Below, in pieces: positions 42,805-51,738 of a DNA stretch of 56,915 bases. How positions within the stretch are numbered: the stretch's first letter is position 1; each line of letters opens with the position of its first letter. The notes under the pieces are model-generated. The model saw only the letters and a list, made by a program, of their open reading frames with translations. It had not been told where the DNA came from and ran no database searches. The stretch comes from Sphingobacteriia bacterium RIFOXYC2_FULL_35_18 (GTDB lineage: Bacteria; Bacteroidota; Bacteroidia; Chitinophagales; Chitinophagaceae). Where the stretch lies: the NCBI GenBank assembly GCA_001829005.1, contig MIAG01000001.1, positions 652,092 to 709,006 of the forward strand. Direction: 5' to 3'. Both the position numbers and the translations under genes were made by a program.

Positions 42805-43677
42805 ATGAAAATTGCTGGCTTCACAATTATTAAAAATGCGGTGTTAAATGATTATCCCATTGTTGAAGCGGTAAAATCTATTTTGCCTGTGGTAGATGAA
42901 ATGATCATTTTAATTGGGGATTGTACCGATGGAACCGTTGAATTGATGGAATCAATTAACGACCCTAAAATCAAGATTCATCACTCTGTTTGGGATCCCA
43001 ATTTAAGATCGGGAGGGGCGGTATTGGCCGTAGAAACCAATAAAGCGATGGAATTGATTAGTGAAGATGCCACTTGGGCATTTTATATTCAAGGGGATGA
43101 AGTAGTACACGAGCAGTACCATGCAGCCATTAAAGCAGGGTGTGAACAATACCAAGACGATCAACGGGTGGAAGGACTTTTATTTAAGTACCTACATTTT
43201 TACGGAACCTATGATTATGTGGGGGATAGTAGAACCTGGTATCGAAATGAAGTGCGTGTAATTAGAAATGATTGCAATATTAAAGCGTATAAAGATGCAC
43301 AAGGATTTAGGAAAGGACAACAAAAATTAAATGTAAAAGCCATTGATGCCTATGTATACCATTATGGTTGGGTAAAGTCTCCAGCACAAATGATGAAAAA
43401 GCAGAAAGAGTTTAGTAAGCTCTGGCATAATGATGAAGCCCTATCAGCTTATATGGCTCAACCCGATTTTTTTGATTACAGTCAATTTGATTCTTTAGAA
43501 AAATTCAAGGGGACTCATCCGCAAGTAATGCAGGAAAGAATTGAGCGCGCCAATTGGCCAATCAGTTTTGATCCTGCTAAGAAAAAATTCAGCTTAAAAG
43601 ACAAGGCCCTCTATTATTTTGAAAAGGCAACAGGAATAAGGCCTTTCGATTTTAAAAACTATCGACTAATTCGATGA
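42805..43677 (+). CDS. GT2-like glycosyltransferase
   Basis: The 290-aa protein from the ATG at 42805 opens with MKIAGFTIIKNAVLNDYPIVEAVKSILP and continues with DEMIILIGDCTDGTVELM, AFYIQGDEVVHEQ and YLHFYGTYDYVGDSRTWYRNEVR. These fit the GT-A fold with a QGDE motif in place of a plain DxD. It is cytosolic and lacks a membrane segment. A GTG 126 bases upstream would extend it but overlaps the divergent Lon N-domain gene. It probably builds a surface glycan with its neighbours. Confidence 0.85.
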   Translation: MKIAGFTIIKNAVLNDYPIVEAVKSILPVVDEMIILIGDCTDGTVELMESINDPKIKIHHSVWDPNLRSGGAVLAVETNKAMELISEDATWAFYIQGDEVVHEQYHAAIKAGCEQYQDDQRVEGLLFKYLHFYGTYDYVGDSRTWYRNEVRVIRNDCNIKAYKDAQGFRKGQQKLNVKAIDAYVYHYGWVKSPAQMMKKQKEFSKLWHNDEALSAYMAQPDFFDYSQFDSLEKFKGTHPQVMQERIERANWPISFDPAKKKFSLKDKALYYFEKATGIRPFDFKNYRLIR

Positions 43678-44849
43678 TTTTTTGTCGCTTGCCAGCAAAC
43701 CAATAATGGCCAAACATGCAGCAATGCACCATATTGATAATTGATGGTGGTTTCTACTAGGCAAGAAACTGCTATAGCCAATGTCCAAATAATCAAGAAA
43801 GGATTCTTGTTGCGATATCCATACCAAGCAGGATAAAATAACCATGTAGTAAATATCACCATGCCCCACCAACCACTGCCCATCCACCAAAACAACCATT
43901 GATTAAATGGCCAACCGTATTGGGTGTTTTGCCCATTCATTACTTGAGTAAATTTTAGTTGTAGTGCAGATGGTATAGCAGACCAACCAATTGCAGTACT
44001 ATGATCTTCTGTTATGGCTTTTAAAGCCACTGTATTAATGGCTCTTCTTACTCCATCAGAATACGTTGAATCATATCCTTTGGTATTATAGGTTTTCCAA
44101 TCGTAGAGGGTATACCTGATTTTTTGTTGAACAGTTGGTGTGATAGCAAGCATGACGATGAATGCAATTATTGCAATCAATATATTTCGACTGCGATTCC
44201 TATTTGTAATAGGTTTTGATTTCAAATAATACATTCCATAACCAACAACGATGATAGCCGAAATGACCCAACCTGTTCTAACTGCCAATAAAAGAATCGC
44301 ACCCAATAAAATAATAAAAGATGTTTTTTTATACCGCGCATTACGAACAGGCAATAATGTAAACAACAAAGCACTGCATAAAAAAATACTAAAACGAACA
44401 TGATCGGTATCCATGAATACAGGCAATGTTCTACCTTGTCCATATAGCTCAAATGCTTCACTAGCATGCAATACAAACCATCCCAATGGGTACAATAATG
44501 CAATGAATGCAGCATGAATCCAAGGTTGCGAAATGGTTTTAGTAAAAGCGTATTTTTCTGCAACAATAGCAGTAATGCCTGCAATTGGATAAACCATGAG
44601 GGTGAGTAAAAAAGATATATTGGCTTCTGTAAAACCCGCTTGATAAATTCCAGTGAATGCCAATAGCAAGGGAGACACACACCAAAAAAACAGTGGCGAA
44701 AAAAGATCAGCGTTATTTTGTTTTAGATAGTAAATAGCATATACAGCCATTAATCCCATACTGATAGATAAGACGGCCCTACTCCATAATAGCCCACCCA
44801 ACATAATAATGGCCAGTACTAATAAAATATTTGTTGCTCTTTTTGGCAT
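43659..44849 (-). CDS. O-antigen ligase-like polytopic membrane protein
   Basis: The 396-aa protein has about eleven membrane helices. A long periplasmic loop (about 225-305; YDWKTYNTKGYDSTYSDGVRRAINTVALKAI) resembles the Wzy/WaaL loop and includes the pattern RxxxxxxA with WSAIPSA later. The family joins or polymerises O-antigen. Sequence similarity in this family is low, so ligase versus polymerase is unresolved. It overlaps the end of the GT2-like gene by 19 bases. Confidence 0.78.
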   Translation of the reverse strand: MPKRATNILLVLAIIMLGGLLWSRAVLSISMGLMAVYAIYYLKQNNADLFSPLFFWCVSPLLLAFTGIYQAGFTEANISFLLTLMVYPIAGITAIVAEKYAFTKTISQPWIHAAFIALLYPLGWFVLHASEAFELYGQGRTLPVFMDTDHVRFSIFLCSALLFTLLPVRNARYKKTSFIILLGAILLLAVRTGWVISAIIVVGYGMYYLKSKPITNRNRSRNILIAIIAFIVMLAITPTVQQKIRYTLYDWKTYNTKGYDSTYSDGVRRAINTVALKAITEDHSTAIGWSAIPSALQLKFTQVMNGQNTQYGWPFNQWLFWWMGSGWWGMVIFTTWLFYPAWYGYRNKNPFLIIWTLAIAVSCLVETTINYQYGALLHVWPLLVCWQATKNHRISR

Positions 44850-44883
44850 ACAGTTAGCATAAATTTACATTTACAGCAGTTAT

Positions 44884-45795
44884 ATGTGGAAACAATTATT
44901 AGCAGGCATACAAATAGGCAATCATCAATCCATTGCAAGAGCTATATCATTAGTAGAAAATGAAGTGGAAGGCTATGACCATTTTTTACAAAGTTTGCCC
45001 ATTGGAAAAACGCCTATAACTGGAATCACCGGACCTCCAGGTGCAGGAAAAAGTACCTTAACGGATGCGTTGATTGGACATTGGACTGCACAAGGGAAAA
45101 AAGTAGCCATTCTATGTATTGACCCTTCTTCACCATTTAATATGGGTGCGTTATTAGGAGATAGAATTAGAATGAGCGATTGGTACAATCATCCGGGCGT
45201 ATATATTCGATCATTGGCTACCCGAGGATCCTTAGGGGGCTTACATCCTTATATAATTGAAATCACTGCAATTTTACAAACAGCGGGCTTTGATGAAATT
45301 ATTGTTGAAACGGTTGGAGTTGGGCAGAGTGAAATTGAAATTGCTGGCTTGGCCGATACCACTGTTGTTGTAGTAGTACCCGAAGCAGGCGATGAAGTGC
45401 AAACCATGAAGGCAGGCTTAATGGAAATTGCAGATGTATTTGTGGTGAATAAAAGTGATCGACCCGATGCAGATAGTTTTGTAAAAAACCTGCGCTTGAT
45501 GATGGCGCCAGCTTTTAATACCGATAAAAAAATTGAAGTGATTAAAACAGTGGCTTCACAAAAAGAAGGAATAGTGGAATTAGCCAACGCCATTGAAGCG
45601 CACCAACAACATATATCCATCAACAATCGAAAAATTTGGTTACTTACCGAACGTGTTTACCAATTGATTGCAAGAAATAGAATGAAGCCTTACGATAAGA
45701 AAGCCATTTATCAAGCATTACAAGCCAAAGCATCCAAAGAGCAGTTTAATCTTTTTACTTTTGTAAACGAGTATGCAAATACAGGGAATGCTTGA
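44884..45795 (+). CDS. meaB: methylmalonyl-CoA mutase-associated GTPase MeaB
   Basis: MeaB is a G3E-family chaperone that protects and loads cobalamin on methylmalonyl-CoA mutase. The 303-aa protein has the P-loop GPPGAGKST (50-58), CIDPSSPFNMGALLGDRIRM (switch I), IVETVGVGQSEIEIAGLADTTVVVVVPEAGDEVQ (switch II) and VNKSDRPD (NKxD). The length is slightly short. The mutase genes are not in this window. It lies between glycan genes on both sides, with a glycosyltransferase starting three bases after its stop. Confidence 0.95.
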   Translation: MWKQLLAGIQIGNHQSIARAISLVENEVEGYDHFLQSLPIGKTPITGITGPPGAGKSTLTDALIGHWTAQGKKVAILCIDPSSPFNMGALLGDRIRMSDWYNHPGVYIRSLATRGSLGGLHPYIIEITAILQTAGFDEIIVETVGVGQSEIEIAGLADTTVVVVVPEAGDEVQTMKAGLMEIADVFVVNKSDRPDADSFVKNLRLMMAPAFNTDKKIEVIKTVASQKEGIVELANAIEAHQQHISINNRKIWLLTERVYQLIARNRMKPYDKKAIYQALQAKASKEQFNLFTFVNEYANTGNA

Positions 45796-45798
45796 TAC

Positions 45799-46863
45799 AT
45801 GAATAAACCAACCACCATTTTATTTGATGCGGAGCGGATGAAATATCCCAATACGGGCTTGTTTTATTTTTGTAAACAATTGGCCCAATCGTTAATTGCA
45901 AAAGCAACTGCAGCAAATATTCAGGTTCAATTATTCTTGCCAAGTAATCAACAACAACAGTTTTTAGCAGACACTAAAATATTGCCGATTCAGTTTTGGT
46001 ATAAATACCATTTGCCCATTTTTAAAGAAGTTGATATTTGGCATACGACTAGTCAAGACAGTGCTTATTTCCCTTTTCATTTTAAAAAGCCTATTGTATT
46101 TACCATCCATGATTTAAATTATTATCATGATGAACGTAAGTCGATGACCAAAAGAAATAATTGGTTGAAGCAATTGCAAAAAAAAGTAGATGCAAGCAGT
46201 CATATTGTATTTATATCGGAGTACACGGCAAAAGATGTGCAAGCTCATATCAATTTAAAAGGCAAGCCATTTTCAATCATTTATAATGGATGTAATTTTA
46301 ATGAAACCAGTTTGCCAACCATTCCAATACATGCGCCTAAAGAGCCATTTATTTTTTCCATTGGTACGATTGCTTTAAAGAAAAATTTTCATGTATTGCC
46401 TGCACTATTAGCCAACAATCAAATGCAATTGGTTATTGCGGGCATTACACAACAGCCACAATATCTAGAACAAATTATTTCCGAAGCCAAGAAATGGGGT
46501 GTTGAAAATCGATTGATTTTTACAGGAGCCATTTCAGAAAATGATAAGCAATGGTATTATGCCCATTGTAGGGCATTTGTATTTCCTTCTTTATCTGAAG
46601 GATTTGGGCTGCCGCTAGTGGAAGCCATGCACTTTGGCAAACCAGTCTTTATCTCGAACGCCACTTCATTGCCAGAGATAGGCGGAGATGCGGCGTATAT
46701 TTTTCCTGATTTTGATCCAGCCAATATGCAAGCTGTTTTTGCAGAAGGCATGAAAGATTTTAAAGAAAACAATCGCGAAGAAAAAGTAATGGCGAGAGCA
46801 GCTTTATTTAATTGGGATGAAGCAGCACAAACTTATTTAAATATCTATCAACAATTGGCTTAA
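45799..46863 (+). CDS. GT4-family glycosyltransferase
   Basis: The 354-aa GT-B protein has the C-terminal motif ALxxSEGFGLPLVEAMHFGKPVFISN (E-x7-E, near 268) and GDAAYIFPDFDP. An N-terminal half with YPNTGLFYFCKQLAQSLI and a middle FSIGTIALKKNFHVLPALL complete the GT4 pattern. It takes a nucleotide sugar and adds it to a glycan. It starts three bases after meaB and its end overlaps the convergent GT2 gene by four bases. Confidence 0.92.
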   Translation: MNKPTTILFDAERMKYPNTGLFYFCKQLAQSLIAKATAANIQVQLFLPSNQQQQFLADTKILPIQFWYKYHLPIFKEVDIWHTTSQDSAYFPFHFKKPIVFTIHDLNYYHDERKSMTKRNNWLKQLQKKVDASSHIVFISEYTAKDVQAHINLKGKPFSIIYNGCNFNETSLPTIPIHAPKEPFIFSIGTIALKKNFHVLPALLANNQMQLVIAGITQQPQYLEQIISEAKKWGVENRLIFTGAISENDKQWYYAHCRAFVFPSLSEGFGLPLVEAMHFGKPVFISNATSLPEIGGDAAYIFPDFDPANMQAVFAEGMKDFKENNREEKVMARAALFNWDEAAQTYLNIYQQLA

Positions 46864-47798
46864 ATAATTTTCACCAACATTTTTAAGCAAAACAACCATT
46901 GCCTTAATTGGGATCTTTTTTTAGAAGCCAATAGTTGTTGATGGTACTTGAAAAATAAAACCATTCTTTGTATATTATTGAAGAGTCCCGATCCATGGTA
47001 ATATTGATTCAGCTTGGTCAATACCATTTTCTCCTGTGTTAATTCAGAAGGACAATAGGAATAAAACAATTCAATTCTTTCTTGGGCAATTTGTTTTTCC
47101 TTTAATGCAACTTGTACTTCTTGAGCTTTATTTCTTTTACCACCTACTGCACCAAATACGTTGTTGCTATGTTGCCTGTACCAAGCCAATTGGTCTGGAA
47201 TATAGCGGATACCGCCATTAACAGTTGCAGTGTATGCAATCCACCAGTCGTGTGGAATAATAGTGGGGAAAGGAAAAATATTTTGTAAAAATTCATTCCT
47301 AATTAACATAGCGTGCCCATAAATTCTACAGAAAATTGCTTGTTCTAAAGGACTTGAAAAATTTTTGCAATTGACCCTGTCTGCAATGGTAACTCCAATG
47401 GGTTCCATATTTTCATTGCATAAAACAGAATTGGCATATACCAACGCAGCATCTCCTATGGCTGCATATAATTTACTTATTTTTTGTGGATGCCATTGAT
47501 CGTCTTGATCACATAGAGCCACGTATTCGCCTTTTGCCAATCTACAACCTTGTTCAAAATTTTTGATATAGCCTTGGTTGGTTGTACGCTTAATAATTTG
47601 AATGAAGGGATGCTTAGATTGGTAAGATTCAATAATAGCAAGTGTATCGTCTGAACTATTATCGTCGGTAACAATGATTTCCAAATTGGGATAATCTTGT
47701 TGCAACACAGAGTCTAATTGTGTACGAAGAAATTTTGCTCCATTGTAAGTAGCCAAGACAATGGAGATTAAGGGGAATTGCGTTTGATTCGTCAACAT
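46860..47798 (-). CDS. GT2-family glycosyltransferase
   Basis: The 312-aa protein opens ISIVLATYNGAKFLRTQLDSVLQQ and continues with IIVTDDNSSDDTL, ALCDQDDQWHPQKI (DxD-type) and PHDWWIAYTATVNGGIRYIPDQLAWYRQH. This is a GT-A enzyme like those making rhamnose-containing O-antigen. It is a clear paralogue, in reverse orientation, of the gene at 47865-48773 (same CDQDD/DWW motifs and length). Divergent starts are 66 bases apart. Confidence 0.92.
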   Translation of the reverse strand: MLTNQTQFPLISIVLATYNGAKFLRTQLDSVLQQDYPNLEIIVTDDNSSDDTLAIIESYQSKHPFIQIIKRTTNQGYIKNFEQGCRLAKGEYVALCDQDDQWHPQKISKLYAAIGDAALVYANSVLCNENMEPIGVTIADRVNCKNFSSPLEQAIFCRIYGHAMLIRNEFLQNIFPFPTIIPHDWWIAYTATVNGGIRYIPDQLAWYRQHSNNVFGAVGGKRNKAQEVQVALKEKQIAQERIELFYSYCPSELTQEKMVLTKLNQYYHGSGLFNNIQRMVLFFKYHQQLLASKKRSQLRQWLFCLKMLVKII

Positions 47799-47864
47799 CT
47801 TGCTTGCTCTAAGTAGACTAAATTAAATATTATATTTACAAATTGGCAATAAAGCTAAACAATC

Positions 47865-48773
47865 ATGCAATCATCTTTATCGATAGTGATGTGTACCTAC
47901 AATGGCGCCGCATTTGTGGAAGCACAAGTGAAGTCTATATTGGCACAAACTTATCCTTTCGAAGAATTGGTGATTGTAGATGATGCTTCTAGCGATCAAA
48001 CTTATGCGTTATTGCAACAATTGGCTACAGCCGATGCAAGAATTAAGTTGTATCAAAACACTACCAATATTGGATATAATGCCAATTTTGAAAAAGCAAT
48101 TCGGTATTCGAGTGGAGCATATATTGCTTTTGCTGACCAAGATGATATTTGGGAAAAAGAGAAACTGGCATTGATGATGGTCGACTTACAACCCAGTACT
48201 GCGTTAATTTATTGCGATTCCGTAAGATTTAGTGATGCCATCCCAACCCATCCGCAACTCAATAAAAAAAATAGAAGAATAAAAGGGGAAGATCCCTTGT
48301 TGTTGGCCATGTTTAATACCGTAAGTGGGCACGCCAGTATTATGCGCAGATCGGCATTAATGCCCATACTGCCATTCCCCAAAGATGTTTATTATGATTG
48401 GTGGATGGCCATGCATGCAACCATTTCAGGCGGCATTCAATTTATTCCATTTATAGGAGTATACCAACGCATGCATACCCAGAATATTACGATTCAACAA
48501 GGTTTAACAGAGCAAGAACATCGCAATCGGTATAGGACCATGTTGAGCAAGCATTTGGCTGCATTTGCCACAATTCAAGGCTTTCCAGAGACCGTTCAAT
48601 TTTTTTTCAAAAAGTTCAGTCAACTATGGAATCAATCATTAACCAAGAAGTTGAATTGGCGTTTATTTGTTTTTTTACTTCAACACCACCGCAAACTTTT
48701 TTATTATAAAGTAAGACGAGTACCTATCATCTCTGCATTTAAAGTGAGTTTTTTATTTTGTTTTAGGTGGTAA
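47865..48773 (+). CDS. GT2-family glycosyltransferase, paralogue of its neighbour
   Basis: The 302-aa protein has LSIVMCTYNGAAFVEAQVKSILAQ, VIVDDASSDQTYALL, IAFADQDDIWEKEKL and YYDWWMAMHATISGGIQFIPFIGVYQRMH, matching the divergent GT2 gene in motif order and length, but identity is only moderate. It probably adds a sugar in the same glycan. A TATATTTA sequence near 47831, one base off the TAnnTTTG box, lies in the 66-base gap. The FkbM gene follows 36 bases after its stop. Confidence 0.92.
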   Translation: MQSSLSIVMCTYNGAAFVEAQVKSILAQTYPFEELVIVDDASSDQTYALLQQLATADARIKLYQNTTNIGYNANFEKAIRYSSGAYIAFADQDDIWEKEKLALMMVDLQPSTALIYCDSVRFSDAIPTHPQLNKKNRRIKGEDPLLLAMFNTVSGHASIMRRSALMPILPFPKDVYYDWWMAMHATISGGIQFIPFIGVYQRMHTQNITIQQGLTEQEHRNRYRTMLSKHLAAFATIQGFPETVQFFFKKFSQLWNQSLTKKLNWRLFVFLLQHHRKLFYYKVRRVPIISAFKVSFLFCFRW

Positions 48774-48809
48774 TGGGTTATTTTCGGGCTAGTTAATACC
48801 AATCCCCAT

Positions 48810-49550
48810 ATGGCATCTAGGTTTAAACCATTAATAAAAGCATTTGGACTAGTAGACGGCATCAAGTTCTATATACATTTATTGTTTAAGAAATACGGCG
48901 CATTTACCTCTTCTAAATACCAGACTACTTTTCATTTACGTAGTAAAACAACCGACAAATACACGTTTAAGCAGGTGTTTTTAGACGATCAATATAATGT
49001 GTCATTGCCATTTACACCCACCCGTATTATTGATGCAGGGGCTAATATAGGATTAGCTGCGGTTTATTTTTCACATCGATATCCGGGAAGTAAAATCATA
49101 GCCGTAGAGCCAAGCAGGGATAATTTTCAAGCTTTGCTAAAAAATATACAAGGCCATCCTTCCATTAAAGCCAATTGCATGGGCTTATGGAATAAAGACG
49201 TTTACTTATCTATCATGAACCCAACAGGACCCAGCAGTTCCTTCATGGTAACAGAAACCAGTCCTGATAATCCAGAAGCCATACCCGCAGAATCAGTAGA
49301 AACCATCATGCGTGGAGAGCAATGGGATACTATTGATTTATTAAAGATAGATATAGAAGGATCAGAGAAAGAAGTGTTTGAGCAGAACTATGAATACTGG
49401 TTACCTAAAACCAAAGCCATTTATTTAGAGTTGCACGATCAAATGAAAAAAGGATGTTCCAAATCGGTATTCGCCGCCATTAGTAAATACAATTTCTCTT
49501 TTTCCATTTCAGATGAAAATCTGGTGTTTATTAATGATGATTTGTGCTAG
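48810..49550 (+). CDS. FkbM family methyltransferase
   Basis: The 246-aa protein has SAM-binding motifs RIIDAGANIGLAAVYFSHRYPGSKIIAVEPSRDNF (about 71-105) and the FkbM pattern DTIDLLKIDIEGSEKEVFEQNY near 172. The family O-methylates sugars or polyketides; here it is probably a glycan. The N-terminal 60 residues are an accessory helix region. It lies after the GT2 gene, and its end overlaps a small minus-strand gene by four bases. Confidence 0.9.
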   Translation: MASRFKPLIKAFGLVDGIKFYIHLLFKKYGAFTSSKYQTTFHLRSKTTDKYTFKQVFLDDQYNVSLPFTPTRIIDAGANIGLAAVYFSHRYPGSKIIAVEPSRDNFQALLKNIQGHPSIKANCMGLWNKDVYLSIMNPTGPSSSFMVTETSPDNPEAIPAESVETIMRGEQWDTIDLLKIDIEGSEKEVFEQNYEYWLPKTKAIYLELHDQMKKGCSKSVFAAISKYNFSFSISDENLVFINDDLC

Positions 49551-49792
49551 TTGTTGTTGGCTTCTTCTGCTGCAATAATAGTTTGCTCTTTTTTCCACCA
49601 ACGGAAACCAATAAAGCCCATGATGGCCAATGGCGCGAATGCTAAGTAGATAATGGCAGAGTTCAAGGCTTTGGCAGGGCCTTCACCTAACTGAGAAGCT
49701 GTTTTGGTACAAATAGAACACTGGGCTTGAATAGATTCAGTTGCCAAAAGAAAAACTACCATCAACAATAAAAACAGCCCTTTCTTCTTCAT
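49547..49792 (-). CDS. small exported membrane protein with CxxC, function unknown
   Basis: From the ATG at 49792 the product is 81 aa: a signal peptide (1-24), a mature part beginning with QCSICTKTASQLGEGPAKALN, then one membrane helix (about 44-62) and a short charged tail. The CSIC pair could bind a metal or a disulfide. This is a conserved kind of small protein in Bacteroidota, but no named family came to mind. It converges on the FkbM gene (four-base overlap) and diverges from the aminotransferase gene. A start seven codons upstream (GTG/ATG-like at 49813) is less likely. Confidence 0.75.
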   Translation of the reverse strand: MKKKGLFLLLMVVFLLATESIQAQCSICTKTASQLGEGPAKALNSAIIYLAFAPLAIMGFIGFRWWKKEQTIIAAEEANNN

Positions 49793-49837
49793 AATCGGTG
49801 TATTAAAGCACAAAGATATAACCGTTTTTTGAGGATA

Positions 49838-51163
49838 ATGTTTAACTTAAGCGTTAAAATTAAACCCGTGGAGCCAAGAAGGAATTTCATCAAGAAAGCA
49901 GGCGCAATGGCCGGCGTATTTGCTGGTTATGGCTTTTTTAACCAATTACAAGCTGCGCAATTTAAAGCGGCGGCTGCAATCACTTCAGACAATCCTATTC
50001 TTGCTGCTTCAGACGAAGATTATTGGCAAGTGATACAACAAGCTTATACGGTGCCATCTAATTTCATCAATCTGAACAATGGCGGGGTAAGTCCATCGCC
50101 CAGCGTGGTGCAACAAGCAGTAGAACGCTATAATCAATTATCGAACCAGGGTCCTTCTTATTTTATGTGGCGGATTTTAGACCAGGGCAGGGAGCCACTC
50201 AGGCAAAAATTGGCTTTGTTGGCGGGCTGTTCACCCGAAGAAATCGCAGTGAACAGAAATGCCACAGAAGCGCTGAATACCGTCATTTTTGGACTCAATT
50301 TGCAAAAAGGCGATGAAGTCATTGGCACGAAGCAAGACTACCCCAATATGATACAGGCTTGGCGTCAACGGGCATTGCGAGACGGCATCGTGTATAAACA
50401 AATCAGTTTTGATTTTCCAATTGAAGACGATGAAACCATTGTGAAAGCATTTGAACAAGCCATCACGCCTAAAACTAAAATTTTACATATCACGCATATC
50501 ATTAACTGGGTAGGGCAAATTTTACCTGTTAAAAAGATCTGTCAAATGGCGCATCGCAGAGGGTTAGAAGTGATTGTAGACGGCGCACACTCATTTGGTT
50601 TGCTCGATTTTGCCATACCCGATTTAGAATGCGATTATTTTGGTACCAGCTTGCATAAATTTTTAAGTGCACCTATTGGCTCGGGTATGTTATGGATTAA
50701 GAAAGAACATATCCCCAAGATATGGCCCTTGGTATGCAATGATAAACCGCAGAGTCCAGACATTCGAAAGTTTGAAACCCTTGGTACGCGTAGCTTTCCC
50801 ATTGAACAAGGAATTGGAGAAGCCATTGCATTTCATACTGCAATAGGCAGTAAGCGAAAAGAAGAGCGGATTCGCTATTTAAAAAATTATTGGGCGAGTC
50901 GAGTTCAAAATATACCAGGCGTACAATTACATACTTCTTTGAAACCTAACTATTCTTGTGCTATTTGTGGAGTAAGTATTAAAGGCTTAACACCTGCTCA
51001 ATTAGACCAACAATTGTACAATACCTATAAAATACATACCGTAGGCATTGTATGGGAGAATATTAGTTGTGTAAGAATAACGCCGCATGTGTACACGCGA
51101 ATAGCAGACTTAGACGTATTAGTGGCTGCAATTGAAAAAATTGCGTCGGGCGTAAAAGGATAA
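49838..51163 (+). CDS. Tat-exported class V aminotransferase (PLP)
   Basis: From the ATG at 49838 the protein has 441 aa with a twin-arginine signal, PRRNFIKKAGAMAGVFAGYG, then a class V fold-type I PLP enzyme. The PLP lysine is in FGTSLHKFLSAPIGSG; DGAHSFGLLDF is the aspartate motif and NRNATEALNTVIFG the phosphate site. Isopenicillin N epimerase-like or cysteine desulfurase-like relatives are known. PLP enzymes rarely leave the cytosol; export already folded by Tat would explain it. A TTG three codons upstream gives no useful sequence. Confidence 0.9.
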   Translation: MFNLSVKIKPVEPRRNFIKKAGAMAGVFAGYGFFNQLQAAQFKAAAAITSDNPILAASDEDYWQVIQQAYTVPSNFINLNNGGVSPSPSVVQQAVERYNQLSNQGPSYFMWRILDQGREPLRQKLALLAGCSPEEIAVNRNATEALNTVIFGLNLQKGDEVIGTKQDYPNMIQAWRQRALRDGIVYKQISFDFPIEDDETIVKAFEQAITPKTKILHITHIINWVGQILPVKKICQMAHRRGLEVIVDGAHSFGLLDFAIPDLECDYFGTSLHKFLSAPIGSGMLWIKKEHIPKIWPLVCNDKPQSPDIRKFETLGTRSFPIEQGIGEAIAFHTAIGSKRKEERIRYLKNYWASRVQNIPGVQLHTSLKPNYSCAICGVSIKGLTPAQLDQQLYNTYKIHTVGIVWENISCVRITPHVYTRIADLDVLVAAIEKIASGVKG

Positions 51164-51218
51164 TACAATAAGTGGATCAGCAACTCCGCGTAGCGGTACT
51201 GACCCACTTGTTATTGAA

Positions 51219-51347
51219 TTAAGAAGCTTTTGTTGCTGCTTTTTTTGCTGCTGCCTTTTTTGCTGCAACAGGATTAGCTGGTCTAGACTTACCGAAAGAC
51301 CCTTGGAAACGTTTTCCTTTAGCTGTTTTTTTGTCACCTCTACCCAT
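51219..51347 (-). CDS. 30S ribosomal protein bTHX (THX)
   Basis: The 42-aa product starts at the ATG at 51347: MGRGDKKTAKGKRFQGSFGKS, matching bTHX, a small basic protein of the 30S head. The conserved core GDKKTxKGKRFxGSxGxSRP is complete, and an extra Ala/Lys tail of about 16 residues (VAAKKAAAKKAATKAS) follows. A longer in-frame reading from 51431 crosses a terminator hairpin and is rejected. The gene lies after the HU terminator and has its own start. Confidence 0.9.
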   Translation of the reverse strand: MGRGDKKTAKGKRFQGSFGKSRPANPVAAKKAAAKKAATKAS

Positions 51348-51391
51348 GATAAATAATTGAATAAGTTGTTTAATAAAGTGTAAAAATAGAA

Positions 51392-51412
51392 AAACCCCGC
51401 GAAAGCGGGGTT
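51392..51412 (-). terminator. rho-independent terminator of the HU gene
   Basis: Arms AACCCCGC and GCGGGGTT pair perfectly over 8 bp with a 4-base loop; the minus strand continues with TTTTCTATTTTT. It lies 22 bases after the HU stop and before the bTHX start. Confidence 0.93.
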
Positions 51413-51434
51413 CAATTCTTTTGGAAGGCAAAAA

Positions 51435-51704
51435 TTATAACTTACCGCTTAATTCTTTACCAGCTTTAAACTTAGCAACTTTCTTTGCTTTAATCTTAAT
51501 AGTCTCACCAGTTTGAGGGTTACGACCAGTACGAGCAGCACGCTTAGATACAGAGAAAGTACCGAAACCTACTAAAGTTACTTTATCACCTTTCTTTAAT
51601 GTTTTAGTTACAGCATCAATAAAAGAATCCAAAGTAGCGTTTGCTTGTGTTTTGGTGATACCCGCATCATCAGCTAAGTGTGCGATTAATTCAGCTTTGT
51701 TCAT
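51435..51704 (-). CDS. hup: HU family DNA-binding protein
   Basis: HU bends and compacts DNA. The 89-aa protein has [18 protein letters not shown] and [26 protein letters not shown], which is the DNA-binding arm with the tip Pro, and ends [18 protein letters not shown]. Length and sequence are normal. A textbook Bacteroidota promoter lies 35 bases upstream and a strong terminator follows, so it is a single, likely highly expressed gene. Confidence 0.97.
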   Translation of the reverse strand: MNKAELIAHLADDAGITKTQANATLDSFIDAVTKTLKKGDKVTLVGFGTFSVSKRAARTGRNPQTGETIKIKAKKVAKFKAGKELSGKL

Positions 51705-51738
51705 AGATGTATTTTTAAAGTGTTTTTTGATAACAGAA

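Noticed and set aside
44222..44680. A 152-codon minus-strand frame with hydrophobic content
   Set aside because: It lies in another frame of the O-antigen-ligase-like gene on the same strand; the hydrophobicity comes from the T-rich membrane-helix codons.
46860..48773. The two divergent GT2 genes as arms of an inverted repeat or invertible segment
   Set aside because: The proteins share motifs and length, but their DNA is not near-identical, and no recombinase or inverted recombination site is seen.
51348..51431. N-terminal extension of the bTHX gene (28 codons)
   Set aside because: It would translate the terminator hairpin of the HU gene; the ATG at 51347 gives the known conserved N-terminus.
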